Shown here in pieces: positions 1 through 6,178 of a stretch of DNA of 10,368 nucleotides. The notes under the pieces are model-generated. The model made no database searches. It had not been told where the DNA came from and saw nothing but the letters and a program-made list of their open reading frames with translations. Each line of letters begins with the position of its first letter. Position 1 is the stretch's first letter. Made by a program: the position numbers and the translations under genes. The stretch covers positions 1-10,368 of the forward strand of contig JAPSIU010000075.1 in NCBI GenBank assembly GCA_031178565.1, read 5' to 3'. This DNA comes from Leucobacter sp. Its GTDB lineage: Bacteria; Actinomycetota; Actinomycetes; Actinomycetales; Microbacteriaceae.

Positions 1-1337
1 CCATCGTGATCCTCACGCAGGGCGTGGCCCGCGGAGGGTGGATGATCTCGGCGGCCCTCCGCTACGCGTGGGAGCGCCGGGCCTGCGCCCTCATCGTCCC
101 GGAGCAGTCGTACACCGAGACCGTCATCGAGCTCGCGCGGCGCCTCGGCGTCTCCCTGCTCACGACGGAGCGCGGCATGACGCGGCTGGCGCTCGACGTC
201 GCCATCCAGATCGGCGTCGCCCGGGCCGGGTCGCTCGCCCGCGTGCAGTCGTTCACCGAGCGGGTGTCGCAGGCGGCCGACCTCGCCCAGGCGCTGGACC
301 TCATCTCCTCGGAACTCGGCGGTGCGCCGGTCGCGCTCGAGACCTCGGGGGCGATCGCGGTCTCAGTGCCGGGAGACGAGAGCGCGGCCGACGCGGAGGC
401 CGACCGGAGCACGGTCCGCCGCCCCGTCTCTCTCACGCAGGACGGCCGGCAGTCCGATGCGCTGAGCACCGAGGTGCCGAGCCCGGCGAGAACGTTCGCC
501 GAGCAGATCTTCTCGGCGGCGATCCCCTCGATCCGCGCCCTGCTCACGAGCTCGCGCCTGCAGGCGACTCGAGAATCACTTCCCGCGATCTCCATCACCG
601 CGCTCACCGGGACGGCGCGGCTGCGCGGGCTCCGCCCGCCCTCGCCCGAATTCCTCGACGACGTGTTCAGGTGGCCGGTCAACGGCGACTACATCGCGGT
701 CTGCGTCATCACCGACGATCGCGAGCGCGTCGGCACGGCCGTCCATCAGATCTGGAACGCCGGCTTCCCCGACGTGCCGCTCGCCAGATTCTCCGACGGG
801 TGGGTCGGGTTCGTGCCCGTGGCGGACGCCGACCGCCGCGCAGAACTGGTCGAGCGGATGCGCCAGCAGCTCGCCGGCGTTCCCGCGCTCGGGCTCGCGG
901 TCGGCGTCTCGGGCATCCGGCGGACCTCGGAGCAGGCGGTCGACGGCGTGCACGAGGCCTGGCTGGCCGCGTCGGTCGCCGATCCGAGGAGGCCGGGGAC
1001 GGGATCCCTCGTCGGCTTCGAGGACGCGTCCTCGCGCCTGCTCGACAGATTCCTCCCCGACGACCTGGCCCTGCAGCTCGCATCGGCGATGCTCCCCGAG
1101 CTCGTCGCGGATCCGGCCGCGGAGCAGCTGATCGCCGCCGTCGTCGCCTATCTGTCGAACCAGGGCTCGATCACGGCGGCGGCGGCTCATCTCGGGGTGC
1201 ACCGCAACACGCTGCAGGCGAGGATCCGCCGGGCCGAGCAGCTCGGGGTCCGGCTGTCGCCTCCCGAAGAGGTGCTCCCGACGCACATGCTGCTCGCCGC
1301 CCTCGTCCGCGCCGGGTCCGAGGGCGGCGAGCGCTGA
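1..1337 (+). CDS. PucR-family transcriptional regulator (5' end outside window)
   Basis: The frame is open from the left edge, so this is the 3' part of a gene; a GTG at position 6 exists but falls inside the conserved N-terminal domain and is probably internal. The first ~50 visible residues (VILTQGVARGG..., then ALIVPEQ...LARRLGVSLL) resemble the second half of a PUCR N-terminal sensing domain. A middle region (about residues 225-340, numbered from the GTG at 6; YIAVCVITDD, GWVGFVP, LGLAVGVSGI) looks like the degenerate GGDEF/CdaR-like domain of the family. The C-terminus (about residues 378-436) is the PucR helix-turn-helix: YLSNQGSITAAAAHLGVHRN followed by TLQARIRRAEQLG. Known members activate catabolic genes in response to metabolites; Bacillus subtilis PutR, a PucR protein, responds to proline. 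Regulation of the adjacent amino-acid cluster is therefore plausible but is inference. It converges on the symporter gene with a 7-bp gap. Confidence 0.9.
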   Translation, partial: IVILTQGVARGGWMISAALRYAWERRACALIVPEQSYTETVIELARRLGVSLLTTERGMTRLALDVAIQIGVARAGSLARVQSFTERVSQAADLAQALDLISSELGGAPVALETSGAIAVSVPGDESAADAEADRSTVRRPVSLTQDGRQSDALSTEVPSPARTFAEQIFSAAIPSIRALLTSSRLQATRESLPAISITALTGTARLRGLRPPSPEFLDDVFRWPVNGDYIAVCVITDDRERVGTAVHQIWNAGFPDVPLARFSDGWVGFVPVADADRRAELVERMRQQLAGVPALGLAVGVSGIRRTSEQAVDGVHEAWLAASVADPRRPGTGSLVGFEDASSRLLDRFLPDDLALQLASAMLPELVADPAAEQLIAAVVAYLSNQGSITAAAAHLGVHRNTLQARIRRAEQLGVRLSPPEEVLPTHMLLAALVRAGSEGGER

Positions 1338-1344
1338 CGCCGTC

Positions 1345-2835
1345 CTACCGGGAGACCTCGGCGTTGCGCTCCATGGCGACTCGGATGCTCGTCGTGGGCG
1401 CGCTCATGTCCCACGCGTCCGCACCCCTGATGCCGAGCTTCTGCGGGTCGAAGACGGGGTCCAGCCCCTGCTTCCGCTGCCGGTTGTAGTCCTTGAGGAC
1501 CTTGCCCACCGTGGGGGCGAGGAACAGGAGGCAGATCATGTTGATCCAGCCCAGCGTGCCGTACCCGATGTCGCCGATCCCCCAGATCAGGTCCGCGGAG
1601 GACACCGCGCCGAGGTAGACCATGACCGTCATCGCGAGCTGCAGCAGGCGCGTCGCGATCGGGAGCGCGCGCTCGGAGAAGAGGTAGGCGGCCGCCGAGG
1701 TCGAGATGTAGTTGAACGCGATGATCGTGGTGAACGCGAAGAGGAAGAGGGAGACCGCGACGAAGACCGGACCGAATCCGGGGAAGATCGTCTCGAGGGC
1801 AGCCTGCGTATACGCCGTGCCGGCGGCGACCCCCGGGATGTTCTCGGCGAGCGTCTCCCCCGCTTCCGTCACCACGTTGTAGCTGCCGGTCATCACGATC
1901 ATGATGCCGGTCGCCGAGCAGACGAGCACGGTGTCGACGTAGACCGAGAACGCCTGGACGATGCCCTGCTTCGCCGGGTGCGAGACCGAGGCGGCCGCGG
2001 AGGCGTACGTGCCCTCGCCGACGCCGGCCACGTTCGAGAACACCGCGCGCCGCACGCCCCACGCGATCGCAGCGCCGACGATGCCGCCGAAGATCTCGTT
2101 CGTTCCGAACGCGCTCGTGAGGATGAGGGCGAAGACCGCGGGCACCTCGCCGATGTTCACCACGATCACGACGATCGCCAGCAGGATGTAGCCCGCGGCC
2201 ATGAACGGCACGACCTTGTCGGCGACGTTCACGATGCGCTTCGTACCCCCGATGACGATGACGGCGAAGAGACCGGCGACGACGAGCCCCGAGATCCACG
2301 TCGGGGCGTTGAACGCCACCTCGAAGCTGTTCGCGATATTGAAGCTCTGCACGCCGGGGGCGAGCACCGAGTAGAGCAGCAGAGTGGCGGCTGCGGACAC
2401 CACGGCGAGCCACTTCTGGCCGAGACCCCGCTCGATGTAGTACGGGATACCGCCTCGGTACTCGCCTCGGACGCGGCGCTTGTAGACCTGGGCGAGCGTC
2501 GACTCCGCGAAGGCCGTGGCGCCCCCGAGGAGCGCCATCACGACCATCCAGAACAGCGCGCCGGGCCCGCCGACGGCGATGGCGGTCGCCACGCCGGCGA
2601 TGTTGCCGACGCCGACCCGGCTCGAGAGGGTGAGCGCCAGCGCCTGGAAGCTCGAGATCTCGCCGTCGTCGCTCGTCGACTTCTCGCGGAGGATCCTCAC
2701 GAGATCCGGGAGGCGCCGGATCTGCACGGCTCCGGTCCACACGGTGTAGAACAGTCCCAGGCCGAGCGCCATGTAGGCCATCGGGTTCCAGATGTTGGTG
2801 TTGATGTCACCGATGACGGTGAGCAGATCTTCCAA
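1345..2835 (-). CDS. AGCS-family sodium:amino-acid symporter
   Basis: The product is a 496-residue polytopic membrane protein of the alanine/glycine:cation symporter family, probably a Na+-coupled amino-acid importer. Family hallmarks are VGVGNIAGVATAIAVGGPGA (residues 74-93) and FWMVVMALLGGATAFAESTL, with multiple hydrophobic segments to about residue 440 and a hydrophilic C-terminal tail. As I recall the family signatures, the usual SNEAGLGSAP block is here SNVAGVGEGTYASAAA (267-282), and the usual WSYYGE block is NYISTSAAAY (375-384), so it is a divergent subfamily whose substrate may not be alanine or glycine. I chose the TTG start at 2835: AAGGAG lies 8 nt upstream, the protein then begins MEDLLTVIGDINTNIW as expected, and the longer reading from 2961 gives an Arg/Pro/Ser-rich extension across the promoter and operator. 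It is divergent from the catabolic operon, so uptake of that pathway's substrate (hydroxyproline or proline) is the best inference. Confidence 0.88.
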   Translation of the reverse strand: MEDLLTVIGDINTNIWNPMAYMALGLGLFYTVWTGAVQIRRLPDLVRILREKSTSDDGEISSFQALALTLSSRVGVGNIAGVATAIAVGGPGALFWMVVMALLGGATAFAESTLAQVYKRRVRGEYRGGIPYYIERGLGQKWLAVVSAAATLLLYSVLAPGVQSFNIANSFEVAFNAPTWISGLVVAGLFAVIVIGGTKRIVNVADKVVPFMAAGYILLAIVVIVVNIGEVPAVFALILTSAFGTNEIFGGIVGAAIAWGVRRAVFSNVAGVGEGTYASAAASVSHPAKQGIVQAFSVYVDTVLVCSATGIMIVMTGSYNVVTEAGETLAENIPGVAAGTAYTQAALETIFPGFGPVFVAVSLFLFAFTTIIAFNYISTSAAAYLFSERALPIATRLLQLAMTVMVYLGAVSSADLIWGIGDIGYGTLGWINMICLLFLAPTVGKVLKDYNRQRKQGLDPVFDPQKLGIRGADAWDMSAPTTSIRVAMERNAEVSR

Positions 2836-2843
2836 AACGGTCA

Positions 2844-2849
2844 CTCCTT
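2844..2849 (-). promoter_or_regulatory. Ribosome binding site that decides the symporter start
   Basis: On the minus strand AAGGAG is followed by 8 nt (TGACCGTT) and then TTG at 2835-2833. A GTG at 2844 overlaps the last base of the Shine-Dalgarno sequence and cannot be served by it. This supports the rare TTG initiator. Confidence 0.7.
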
Positions 2850-2907
2850 CGTGAGCAGACGGATTCGAGCGCGCGGAGCGCGGTCTCCGGTCGGCGGCGG
2901 GTGTCGA

Positions 2908-2930
2908 TGCGGGTGACGGTCGCACCCGCA
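2908..2930 (-). promoter_or_regulatory. Hairpin in the putative 5' leader of the symporter mRNA
   Basis: TGCGGGTG (2908-2915) and CACCCGCA (2923-2930) are perfect 8-bp arms with a 7-nt loop. If transcription of the symporter starts near 2953, this stem lies in a leader of about 118 nt, about 60 nt upstream of the Shine-Dalgarno sequence. No known riboswitch is recognised. The role, if any, is unknown. Confidence 0.4.
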
Positions 2931-2948
2931 GACGCCACCCTTGAGCAA

Positions 2949-2962
2949 TGTGCCATTTCACA
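2949..2962. promoter_or_regulatory. Candidate operator 1 (symporter side), TGTG-N6-CACA
   Basis: Read towards the symporter the site is TGTGAAATGGCACA. It differs at only 2 of 14 positions from site 2 read towards the DapA-family gene (TGTGCAATGTCACA). Outer bases extend the symmetry on the plus strand: AATGTG, CCATTT, CACATT. It overlaps the predicted -10 hexamer at 2960-2965, which would suit a repressor. The GntR/FCD protein encoded in the operon is the likely ligand. The half-sites resemble CRP/GlxR sites, but the spacing is 2 bp shorter than TGTGA-N6-TCACA. Confidence 0.55.
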
Positions 2963-2987
2963 TTACATGATCACGAAACGAGCACAA
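2960..2987 (-). promoter_or_regulatory. Candidate promoter of the symporter gene
   Basis: On the minus strand there is a -35-like TTGTGC (2987-2982), a 16-nt spacer and a -10-like TAATGT (2965-2960) matching TANNNT. It lies in a locally AT-rich patch of otherwise GC-rich DNA. The predicted start is near 2953, leaving a long leader. It is called by eye only. Confidence 0.4.
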
Positions 2988-3027
2988 ACCGTCGATTCCA
3001 GGCAATTCGCGCTCGAGATCTCCGCGC

Positions 3028-3058
3028 TTGCGCGCCCCTCCGGGAATCATGCTACATT
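3028..3058 (+). promoter_or_regulatory. Candidate promoter of the catabolic operon
   Basis: A -35-like TTGCGC (3028-3033), a 19-nt spacer and a -10-like TACATT (3053-3058) precede the DapA-family gene. The -10 abuts operator site 2 in the same way that the opposite promoter meets site 1. The predicted start near 3065 gives a leader of about 45 nt. The spacer is slightly long; TTTATA at 3073-3078 is an alternative -10 without a good -35. Confidence 0.35.
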
Positions 3059-3071
3059 GTGCAATGTCACA
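3054..3071. promoter_or_regulatory. Candidate operator 2 (operon side), TGTG-N6-CACA
   Basis: TGTGCAATGTCACA (3058-3071) is the counterpart of site 1, with centres 109 bp apart. A second overlapping symmetry, ACATTG-TG-CAATGT (3054-3067), is also present. It lies at the edge of the predicted -10 and ends 39 bp before the start codon of the DapA-family gene. The position suits repression by the GntR-family regulator of the operon; this is inference. Confidence 0.55.
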
Positions 3072-3110
3072 CTTTATAGCTGACGCCCACCCGAAAGGAC
3101 GAAGAGACGG

Positions 3111-4016
3111 ATGTCTGAAAAGAAGCCCTGGCACGGAGTTATCGTCGCCACCTCCCTCCCGTTCAAGGACGACCTGTCGGTCGACTTCGACGCGTACGCC
3201 GAGCACGTCGCCTGGCTCGCCGCCAACGGCTGCGACGGCGTCGCGCCCAACGGCTCGCTCGGCGAGTACCAGAACCTCTCGGAAGCCGAGCGCGCGCAGG
3301 TCGTCACGACCGCCGTCGAGGCGGCCCCCGAGGGCTTCACGGTCATGGCGGGCGTCGGCGCCTACGGCGCTCTGCAGTCGGCGCACTGGGCCGAGCAGGC
3401 GGCGGAGGCCGGCGCGCAGTGCGTGATGCTGCTCCCGCCCAACACCTTCCGCGCCAACCACGAGCAGGTGAAGCACCACTACGCCACCGTCGGCAAGGTC
3501 GGCCTCCCCATCGTCGGCTACAACAACCCGATCGACACCAAGGTCGATCTCGTTCCCGAGCTGATCGCGGACATCCACGCCGCGGGCAACATGGTCGGCG
3601 TCAAGGAGTTCTCGGGCGATCCCCGCCGCATCTACGAGATCAAGGAGCTCGCTCCCGACATCGACATCCTCATCGGCACCGACGACACGGTGCTCGAGGT
3701 CGGCCTCGCCGGCGCCGTCGGATGGGTGTCGGGCTACCCGAACGCGATCCCGCAGTCGTGCATCGAGCTCTTCAACCTCTGCACCTCGGGCGACGTGCAG
3801 GATCTCGTCCGCGGCCAGGAGATCTACCGCGACCTGCACTCGCTCCTCCGCTGGGACTCGAAGACCGAGTTCGTCGAGGCGATCAAGCTCTCGATGGACG
3901 TGCTCGGCCTCAAGGGCGGCCCGTGCCGTCCGCCGCGCGCAGCGCTCTCGCCCGAGATCGCCGAGCGCATCATCGCCGACACGAAGGCCGCAGCCGCGAA
4001 GGGCTACGATAAGTGA
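3111..4016 (+). CDS. DapA-family protein, probable delta1-pyrroline-4-hydroxy-2-carboxylate deaminase
   Basis: This 301-residue protein is a typical single-domain class I TIM-barrel lyase of the dihydrodipicolinate synthase/N-acetylneuraminate lyase family. Visible active-site elements are the YNNP tyrosine (Tyr137), the Schiff-base lysine in GVKEFSGD (Lys165) and GPCRPPR near the C-terminus (270-276). The DHDPS GTTGE motif is replaced by GSLGE (48-52), arguing against lysine biosynthesis. Beside a hydroxyproline-type epimerase and a three-subunit dehydrogenase, the best assignment is the deaminase that converts delta1-pyrroline-4-hydroxy-2-carboxylate to 2-oxoglutarate semialdehyde and ammonia. 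The ATG is preceded by AAAGGA (3094-3099) and GAAGAG (3101-3106). It is the first gene of the rightward operon, and a hairpin starts 7 nt after its stop. Alternatives are other DapA-fold aldolases or dehydratases. Confidence 0.82.
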   Translation: MSEKKPWHGVIVATSLPFKDDLSVDFDAYAEHVAWLAANGCDGVAPNGSLGEYQNLSEAERAQVVTTAVEAAPEGFTVMAGVGAYGALQSAHWAEQAAEAGAQCVMLLPPNTFRANHEQVKHHYATVGKVGLPIVGYNNPIDTKVDLVPELIADIHAAGNMVGVKEFSGDPRRIYEIKELAPDIDILIGTDDTVLEVGLAGAVGWVSGYPNAIPQSCIELFNLCTSGDVQDLVRGQEIYRDLHSLLRWDSKTEFVEAIKLSMDVLGLKGGPCRPPRAALSPEIAERIIADTKAAAAKGYDK

Positions 4017-4022
4017 TCTGCT

Positions 4023-4050
4023 GCGGGTGGCCCCTCCCGGGGCCACCCGC
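4023..4050 (+). terminator. Strong hairpin just after the DapA-family gene
   Basis: Perfect 12-bp arms (GCGGGTGGCCCC and its complement) enclose a TCCC tetraloop, beginning 7 nt after the stop codon. No U-tract follows, so it may be a leaky terminator, an RNA-stability element or a processing site. Read-through to the epimerase gene is expected because no convincing promoter is seen in the 163-bp gap. Confidence 0.5.
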
Positions 4051-4075
4051 GCATGATCCTGACCGGGTCGTCCCG

Positions 4076-4093
4076 CCGGAGCTCCCGCTCCGG
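4076..4093 (+). repeat. Second intercistronic hairpin
   Basis: CCGGAGC (4076-4082) and GCTCCGG (4087-4093) are perfect 7-bp arms around another TCCC loop, the same loop as the first hairpin. It sits between two larger stems in the gap before the epimerase gene. Confidence 0.45.
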
Positions 4094-4094
4094 A

Positions 4095-4130
4095 GTCGCG
4101 GGATCCGCGCACCGTCGCGGATCCTGCGAC
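4095..4130 (+). terminator. Third intercistronic hairpin
   Basis: Arms of 15 nt (4095-4109 and 4116-4130) pair fully apart from one G:U wobble, with a 6-nt loop CACCGT. The stem is followed by TTCTC, a weak pyrimidine tract. It ends about 35 nt before the Shine-Dalgarno sequence of the epimerase gene. It could terminate, attenuate, or protect the 5' end of a processed downstream mRNA. Confidence 0.45.
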
Positions 4131-4179
4131 TTCTCGCCTCCGCGCGGAACGCCGAGCACATCAACAGGAAGGGCCAGCC

Positions 4180-5202
4180 ATGCGCACCTCGCGCGTCTTC
4201 CACGCGGTCGATTCGCACACCGAGGGCATGCCCACGCGTGTGATCACCGGCGGCGTCGGGGTGATCCCCGGCAGCACCATGGCCGAGCGCCGCACGTGGT
4301 TCATGGAGAACTCCGACCACATCCGCACGCTGCTCATGACCGAGCCGCGCGGGCACTCTTCGATGAGCGGCGCGATCCTGCAGCCGTCCACCCGGCCCGA
4401 CGCCGACTGGGGCGTGCTGTACATCGAGGTCTCCGGGTGCCTCCCGATGTGCGGCCACGGCACCATCGGGGTGTGCACGGTGCTCGTCGAGACCGGCATG
4501 GTCGAGGTGCAGGAGCCGGTGACCACGATCCGGCTCGACACCCCCGCGGGGCTCGTGGTGGCCGAGGTCGCCGTGAGCGACGGCAAGGCCGAGACCGTCA
4601 CCATCACGAACGTGCCCTCGTTCGCCGAGCGCCTCGGAGCGAGCGTCGACGTCCCCGGTTACGGGAGGGTCGACTACGATCTCGCGTTCGGCGGCAACTT
4701 CTACGCGATCGTCGAGCTCGAGCGGCTGAGCTTCGAGGGGCGGCCTCTCGAGTGGCGGGAGGACCGTTCGAATCAGGACGAGCTGCTCCGCGCCGGCCTC
4801 GCGATCATGGACGCGATCAACGGGGCCGACGAGCCGGTGCACCCGGAGCGCGCGGACATCCGCGGTTGCCACCACGTCTACCTGCAGGCTCCCGGATCCA
4901 CGGCCGAGCGCTCGCGCCACGCCATGGCGATCCACCCGGGCTGGTTCGACCGATCCCCCTGCGGCACCGGCACGAGCGCCCGCATGGCGCAGCTCCACGC
5001 CCGGGGCGAGCTTCCGCTGCAGCAGGACTTCCTCAACGAGTCCTACATCGGTTCGCGGTTCATCGGCCGACTGGTCGAGGAGACCGCTGTCGGCGGACGC
5101 CCCGCCGTGATCCCGACCATCACCGGCCGGGCCTGGATCACGGGCACCGCCCAGTACTTCCTCGACCCCTCCGACCCGTTCCCGAAGGGATTCCTGCTGT
5201 GA
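4180..5202 (+). CDS. Proline racemase family, probable 4-hydroxyproline 2-epimerase
   Basis: This 340-residue cytosolic, cofactor-independent enzyme probably interconverts trans-4-hydroxy-L-proline and cis-4-hydroxy-D-proline by a two-base mechanism. Both catalytic cysteines are present: Cys91 in PMCGHGTIG and Cys261 in DRSPCGTGTSA. This excludes the trans-3-hydroxyproline dehydratase type, where one cysteine is replaced. The N-terminal VDSHTEGMPTRVITGG is also typical of the family. MCGHGTIG and the DRSPCGTGT context favour hydroxyproline epimerase over proline racemase, but specificity cannot be proven from motifs. The start is supported by AGGAAGGG (4166-4173) with a 6-nt spacer. The stop overlaps the GTG of the next gene, implying translational coupling. 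The preceding 163-bp gap holds three hairpins. Confidence 0.88.
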   Translation: MRTSRVFHAVDSHTEGMPTRVITGGVGVIPGSTMAERRTWFMENSDHIRTLLMTEPRGHSSMSGAILQPSTRPDADWGVLYIEVSGCLPMCGHGTIGVCTVLVETGMVEVQEPVTTIRLDTPAGLVVAEVAVSDGKAETVTITNVPSFAERLGASVDVPGYGRVDYDLAFGGNFYAIVELERLSFEGRPLEWREDRSNQDELLRAGLAIMDAINGADEPVHPERADIRGCHHVYLQAPGSTAERSRHAMAIHPGWFDRSPCGTGTSARMAQLHARGELPLQQDFLNESYIGSRFIGRLVEETAVGGRPAVIPTITGRAWITGTAQYFLDPSDPFPKGFLL

Positions 5203-6158
5203 CCATCCCCTACTTCGACGCCGCAGCCGTGCACGCGGCCCTGCCCTACGACCGCGCGATCCGCGCGATCGAGGAGGCGGTGCGCGAGCAGGTCGATCCC
5301 GAGCTCGACGGCCCGCGCCTCTTCGCCGACGCTCCGGGGGGCGAGTTCCTGCTCATGCCCGCGCAGGGGGCGCGGTTCAGCGGCCTCAAGGCGCTGACGA
5401 TCGCGCCGGAGAATCCCGCGCGCGGACTCGAGAAGATCCAGGGTGTGTACGTGCTCTACTCCTCCGACACGCTGGCCCCGGTCGCCGTGATGGAGGGCTC
5501 GAGCCTCACCGCCATCCGCACCCCGGCCGTCGCGCTGAGCGCGGTCCGCCTGCTCGCGCAGGCCGCGGCCCCGGGCGACGAGCTGCCGGCGGCGCCGCGC
5601 GTGCTCGTGTTCGGCGCCGGGATCCAGGGCCACGGCTGCGTCCTCGCGAGCCGGGCCGCCTTCCCGACGGCCGAGTTCTCCGTCGTCGGGCGCAGCCCGG
5701 AGCGCGTGGAGACGCTGCGCGCCCGGCTCGCGGACGAGGGGATCGATGTCGCGTCACCCGTGGACGTCGACGCGGCGGTCGCCGAGGCCGACATCATCAT
5801 CTGCGCCACGACCGCCGGCGCCCCGCTCTTCGACGGCTCCCTGGTGAAGGACACCGCGATCGTCGCGGCCATCGGCACCCACGGCCGCGAGCTGCGCGAG
5901 GTGGACGACGCGCTCGTCTCCCGCGCGGACATCGTCGTCGAGGGCCGCGCCTCGGCGGAGCGCGAGAACGGCAACCTCGCCACGTCGTTCGGCCCCGACG
6001 ACTGGCGGGATCACCCGCCCGCGAACCTGCGCGAGCTCGTGCGGGGCGAGGTGACGAGGCGCCAGGGGCGGCCGGCGTTCTACACCGGCGTCGGCATGTC
6101 GTGGGAGGATTTGGTGTGCGCGACGGTGGTGTTCGCCGAGGGCGCACCCGCTCAGTAG
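5199..6158 (+). CDS. Ornithine cyclodeaminase/mu-crystallin family, probable delta1-pyrroline-2-carboxylate reductase
   Basis: This 319-residue protein has the OCD/mu-crystallin fold. It shows a substrate-binding lysine in SGLKALTIAPENPARG (Lys64), the family LTAIRTPA motif (Arg107), a Rossmann dinucleotide site FGAGIQGHG (138-146), and the GTHGRELREVDDALV region. Family members are NAD(P)-dependent ornithine cyclodeaminases, or reductases of delta1-pyrroline-2-carboxylate and other cyclic imines; in proline/hydroxyproline clusters the reductase making L-proline is the usual member. Here it may salvage the imine formed when D-proline is oxidised by the downstream dehydrogenase. The start is GTG at 5199, overlapping the epimerase stop, with AAGGGA 8 nt upstream. 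The frame extends further back only as a shadow of the epimerase gene. Ornithine cyclodeaminase remains possible. Confidence 0.83.
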   Translation: MTIPYFDAAAVHAALPYDRAIRAIEEAVREQVDPELDGPRLFADAPGGEFLLMPAQGARFSGLKALTIAPENPARGLEKIQGVYVLYSSDTLAPVAVMEGSSLTAIRTPAVALSAVRLLAQAAAPGDELPAAPRVLVFGAGIQGHGCVLASRAAFPTAEFSVVGRSPERVETLRARLADEGIDVASPVDVDAAVAEADIIICATTAGAPLFDGSLVKDTAIVAAIGTHGRELREVDDALVSRADIVVEGRASAERENGNLATSFGPDDWRDHPPANLRELVRGEVTRRQGRPAFYTGVGMSWEDLVCATVVFAEGAPAQ

Positions 6159-6178
6159 ACGCACATCGAGGAGTCCCC

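Noticed and set aside
1187..2740. 517-residue minus-strand frame overlapping the symporter
   Set aside because: It is a frame-shifted, Arg/His-rich shadow of the symporter gene, which has clear membrane segments and AGCS motifs in its own frame.
2949..3071. CRP/GlxR binding sites
   Set aside because: The half-sites TGTG and CACA match, but the spacing is TGTG-N6-CACA rather than TGTGA-N6-TCACA, two bases too short in both copies.
4053..5198. Single long frame joining the epimerase region to the OCD gene (possible fusion)
   Set aside because: The part before 5199 is an Arg/His/Pro-rich shadow of the epimerase in another frame. The OCD gene has its own GTG start with a Shine-Dalgarno sequence, and the racemase motifs are in the other frame.
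4180..5202. trans-3-hydroxy-L-proline dehydratase
   Set aside because: Both catalytic cysteines (91 and 261) are present; the dehydratases replace one of them.
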